Shown here piece after piece: positions 13,194 to 13,418 of a stretch of 13,418 nucleotides of DNA (positions are counted from its first letter, which is position 1; each line of letters begins with the position of its first letter). The translations under genes were made by a program, and so were the position numbers. The notes under the pieces were generated by a model. That model searched no databases. It was given only the letters and a program-made list of their open reading frames with translations, and had not been told where the DNA came from. The DNA is from an uncultured Eubacteriales bacterium (GTDB lineage Bacteria > Bacillota > Clostridia > Oscillospirales > Oscillospiraceae): positions 1 to 13,418 of the forward strand of contig UQSF01000030.1 of NCBI GenBank assembly GCA_900543625.1, given 5' to 3'.

Positions 13194-13418
13194 TCAGGCG
13201 CCGTGGTGCTTGCTCTTCCTGCGGTTGTAGTAGGTCGCAGCGAAGGTCGCCACGAAGATCACTGCCAGCGCAATGACCAGCCAGATCAGACGTGTGTCGC
13301 CGGTCTTGGGGGTGTTCGACTTGCTGCCGTCCGGATTATTGCCGTCCGGATTGTTGCCATCCGGATTGTTGCCGTCCGGATTGTTGCCGTCCGGATTGTT
13401 GCCGTCCGGATTGTTGCC
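13194..13418 (-). CDS. Cell-wall-anchored repeat protein, C-terminal part only
   Basis: Only the last 74 codons lie in the window. Reading toward the C-terminus: at least six NNPDG pentapeptides, a short linker GSKSN, the sorting signal TPKTGD, a membrane span (LIWLVIALAVIFVATFAA) and a basic tail (NRRKSKHHGA). This is the classical layout for sortase anchoring. The TPKTG form resembles the S/P/N-PxTG signals used by clostridial class B sortases such as that of Clostridioides difficile, and a class B sortase gene follows. The Asn/Pro/Asp repeat is probably an extended wall-spanning stalk. The functional domain lies outside the window. Confidence 0.88.
   Translation of the reverse strand, partial: GNNPDGNNPDGNNPDGNNPDGNNPDGNNPDGSKSNTPKTGDTRLIWLVIALAVIFVATFAATYYNRRKSKHHGA
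13326..13418. repeat. 15-bp tandem repeat array coding for NNPDG
   Basis: Six complete in-frame units (GCCGTCCGGATTGTT on the plus strand) run from 13326 to 13415 and continue past the window edge. The units are identical except G-to-A changes at one position in the first unit (ATT for GTT) and one in the third (GCCAT for GCCGT), both silent. Near identity suggests recent expansion by slippage or recombination; because 15 is a multiple of 3, copy-number change alters stalk length without frameshift. Confidence 0.95.

Noticed and set aside
13326..13418. CRISPR array
   Set aside because: The repeats are 15 bp, directly adjacent without spacers, and in frame with a surface-protein gene.

Overview
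The window is a GC-rich bacterial chromosome segment from a Gram-positive anaerobe, most likely class Clostridia in the Oscillospiraceae/Ruminococcaceae area. Evidence for this is the infC-rpmI-rplT operon behind a Firmicutes-type attenuated leader, a tandem-OB single-stranded DNA-binding protein of clostridial type, a class B sortase with a PKTG-type substrate, and the small clostridial form of glyoxalase I. No species can be named from the sequence alone.

Layout. Positions 1-6619 (minus strand) form a tight three-gene unit. glgB (branching enzyme) is followed 12 nt later by a 1163-residue protein that joins an ADP-glucose-type glycogen synthase to a complete GH13 amylase/neopullulanase-like enzyme. 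A patatin-like phospholipase then starts inside the end of that gene and runs off the left edge. A divergent promoter region (6620-6763) separates this unit from gloA (lactoylglutathione lyase, plus strand). From about 7171 to about 9255 the base composition drops sharply to AT-rich. This stretch holds a two-gene minus-strand unit: a secreted caspase-like (clan CD-like) protein with a His/Cys pair, then a lipoprotein with no family I recognise. A possible 28-codon leader ORF lies in its 5' UTR. At the right edge of the stretch is the GC-rich 3' tail of a gene that has lost its front, so the AT-rich DNA looks like an insertion.

Positions 9421-10044 (minus) encode the tandem-OB SSB-like protein, divergent from deoC (deoxyribose-phosphate aldolase, plus, 10178-10888). 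Next come the infC leader with a strong promoter and an intrinsic attenuator, infC with an apparent AUC start codon, rpmI and rplT, ending in a bidirectional terminator. The right end (minus) carries a class B sortase gene. Upstream of it is the 3' end of a surface protein with NNPDG pentapeptide repeats and a TPKTG sorting signal, the probable substrate of the sortase. A strong hairpin sits between these two genes.

How the genes work together. glgB and the synthase-amylase fusion should build, branch and trim storage glucan, which is co-regulated here with a lipid acyl hydrolase. The infC operon supplies translation initiation factor 3 and ribosomal proteins L35 and L20 under feedback from L20. 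The sortase most likely anchors the repeat protein to the peptidoglycan. The least explained parts are the caspase-like protein/lipoprotein pair and the fusion enzyme.
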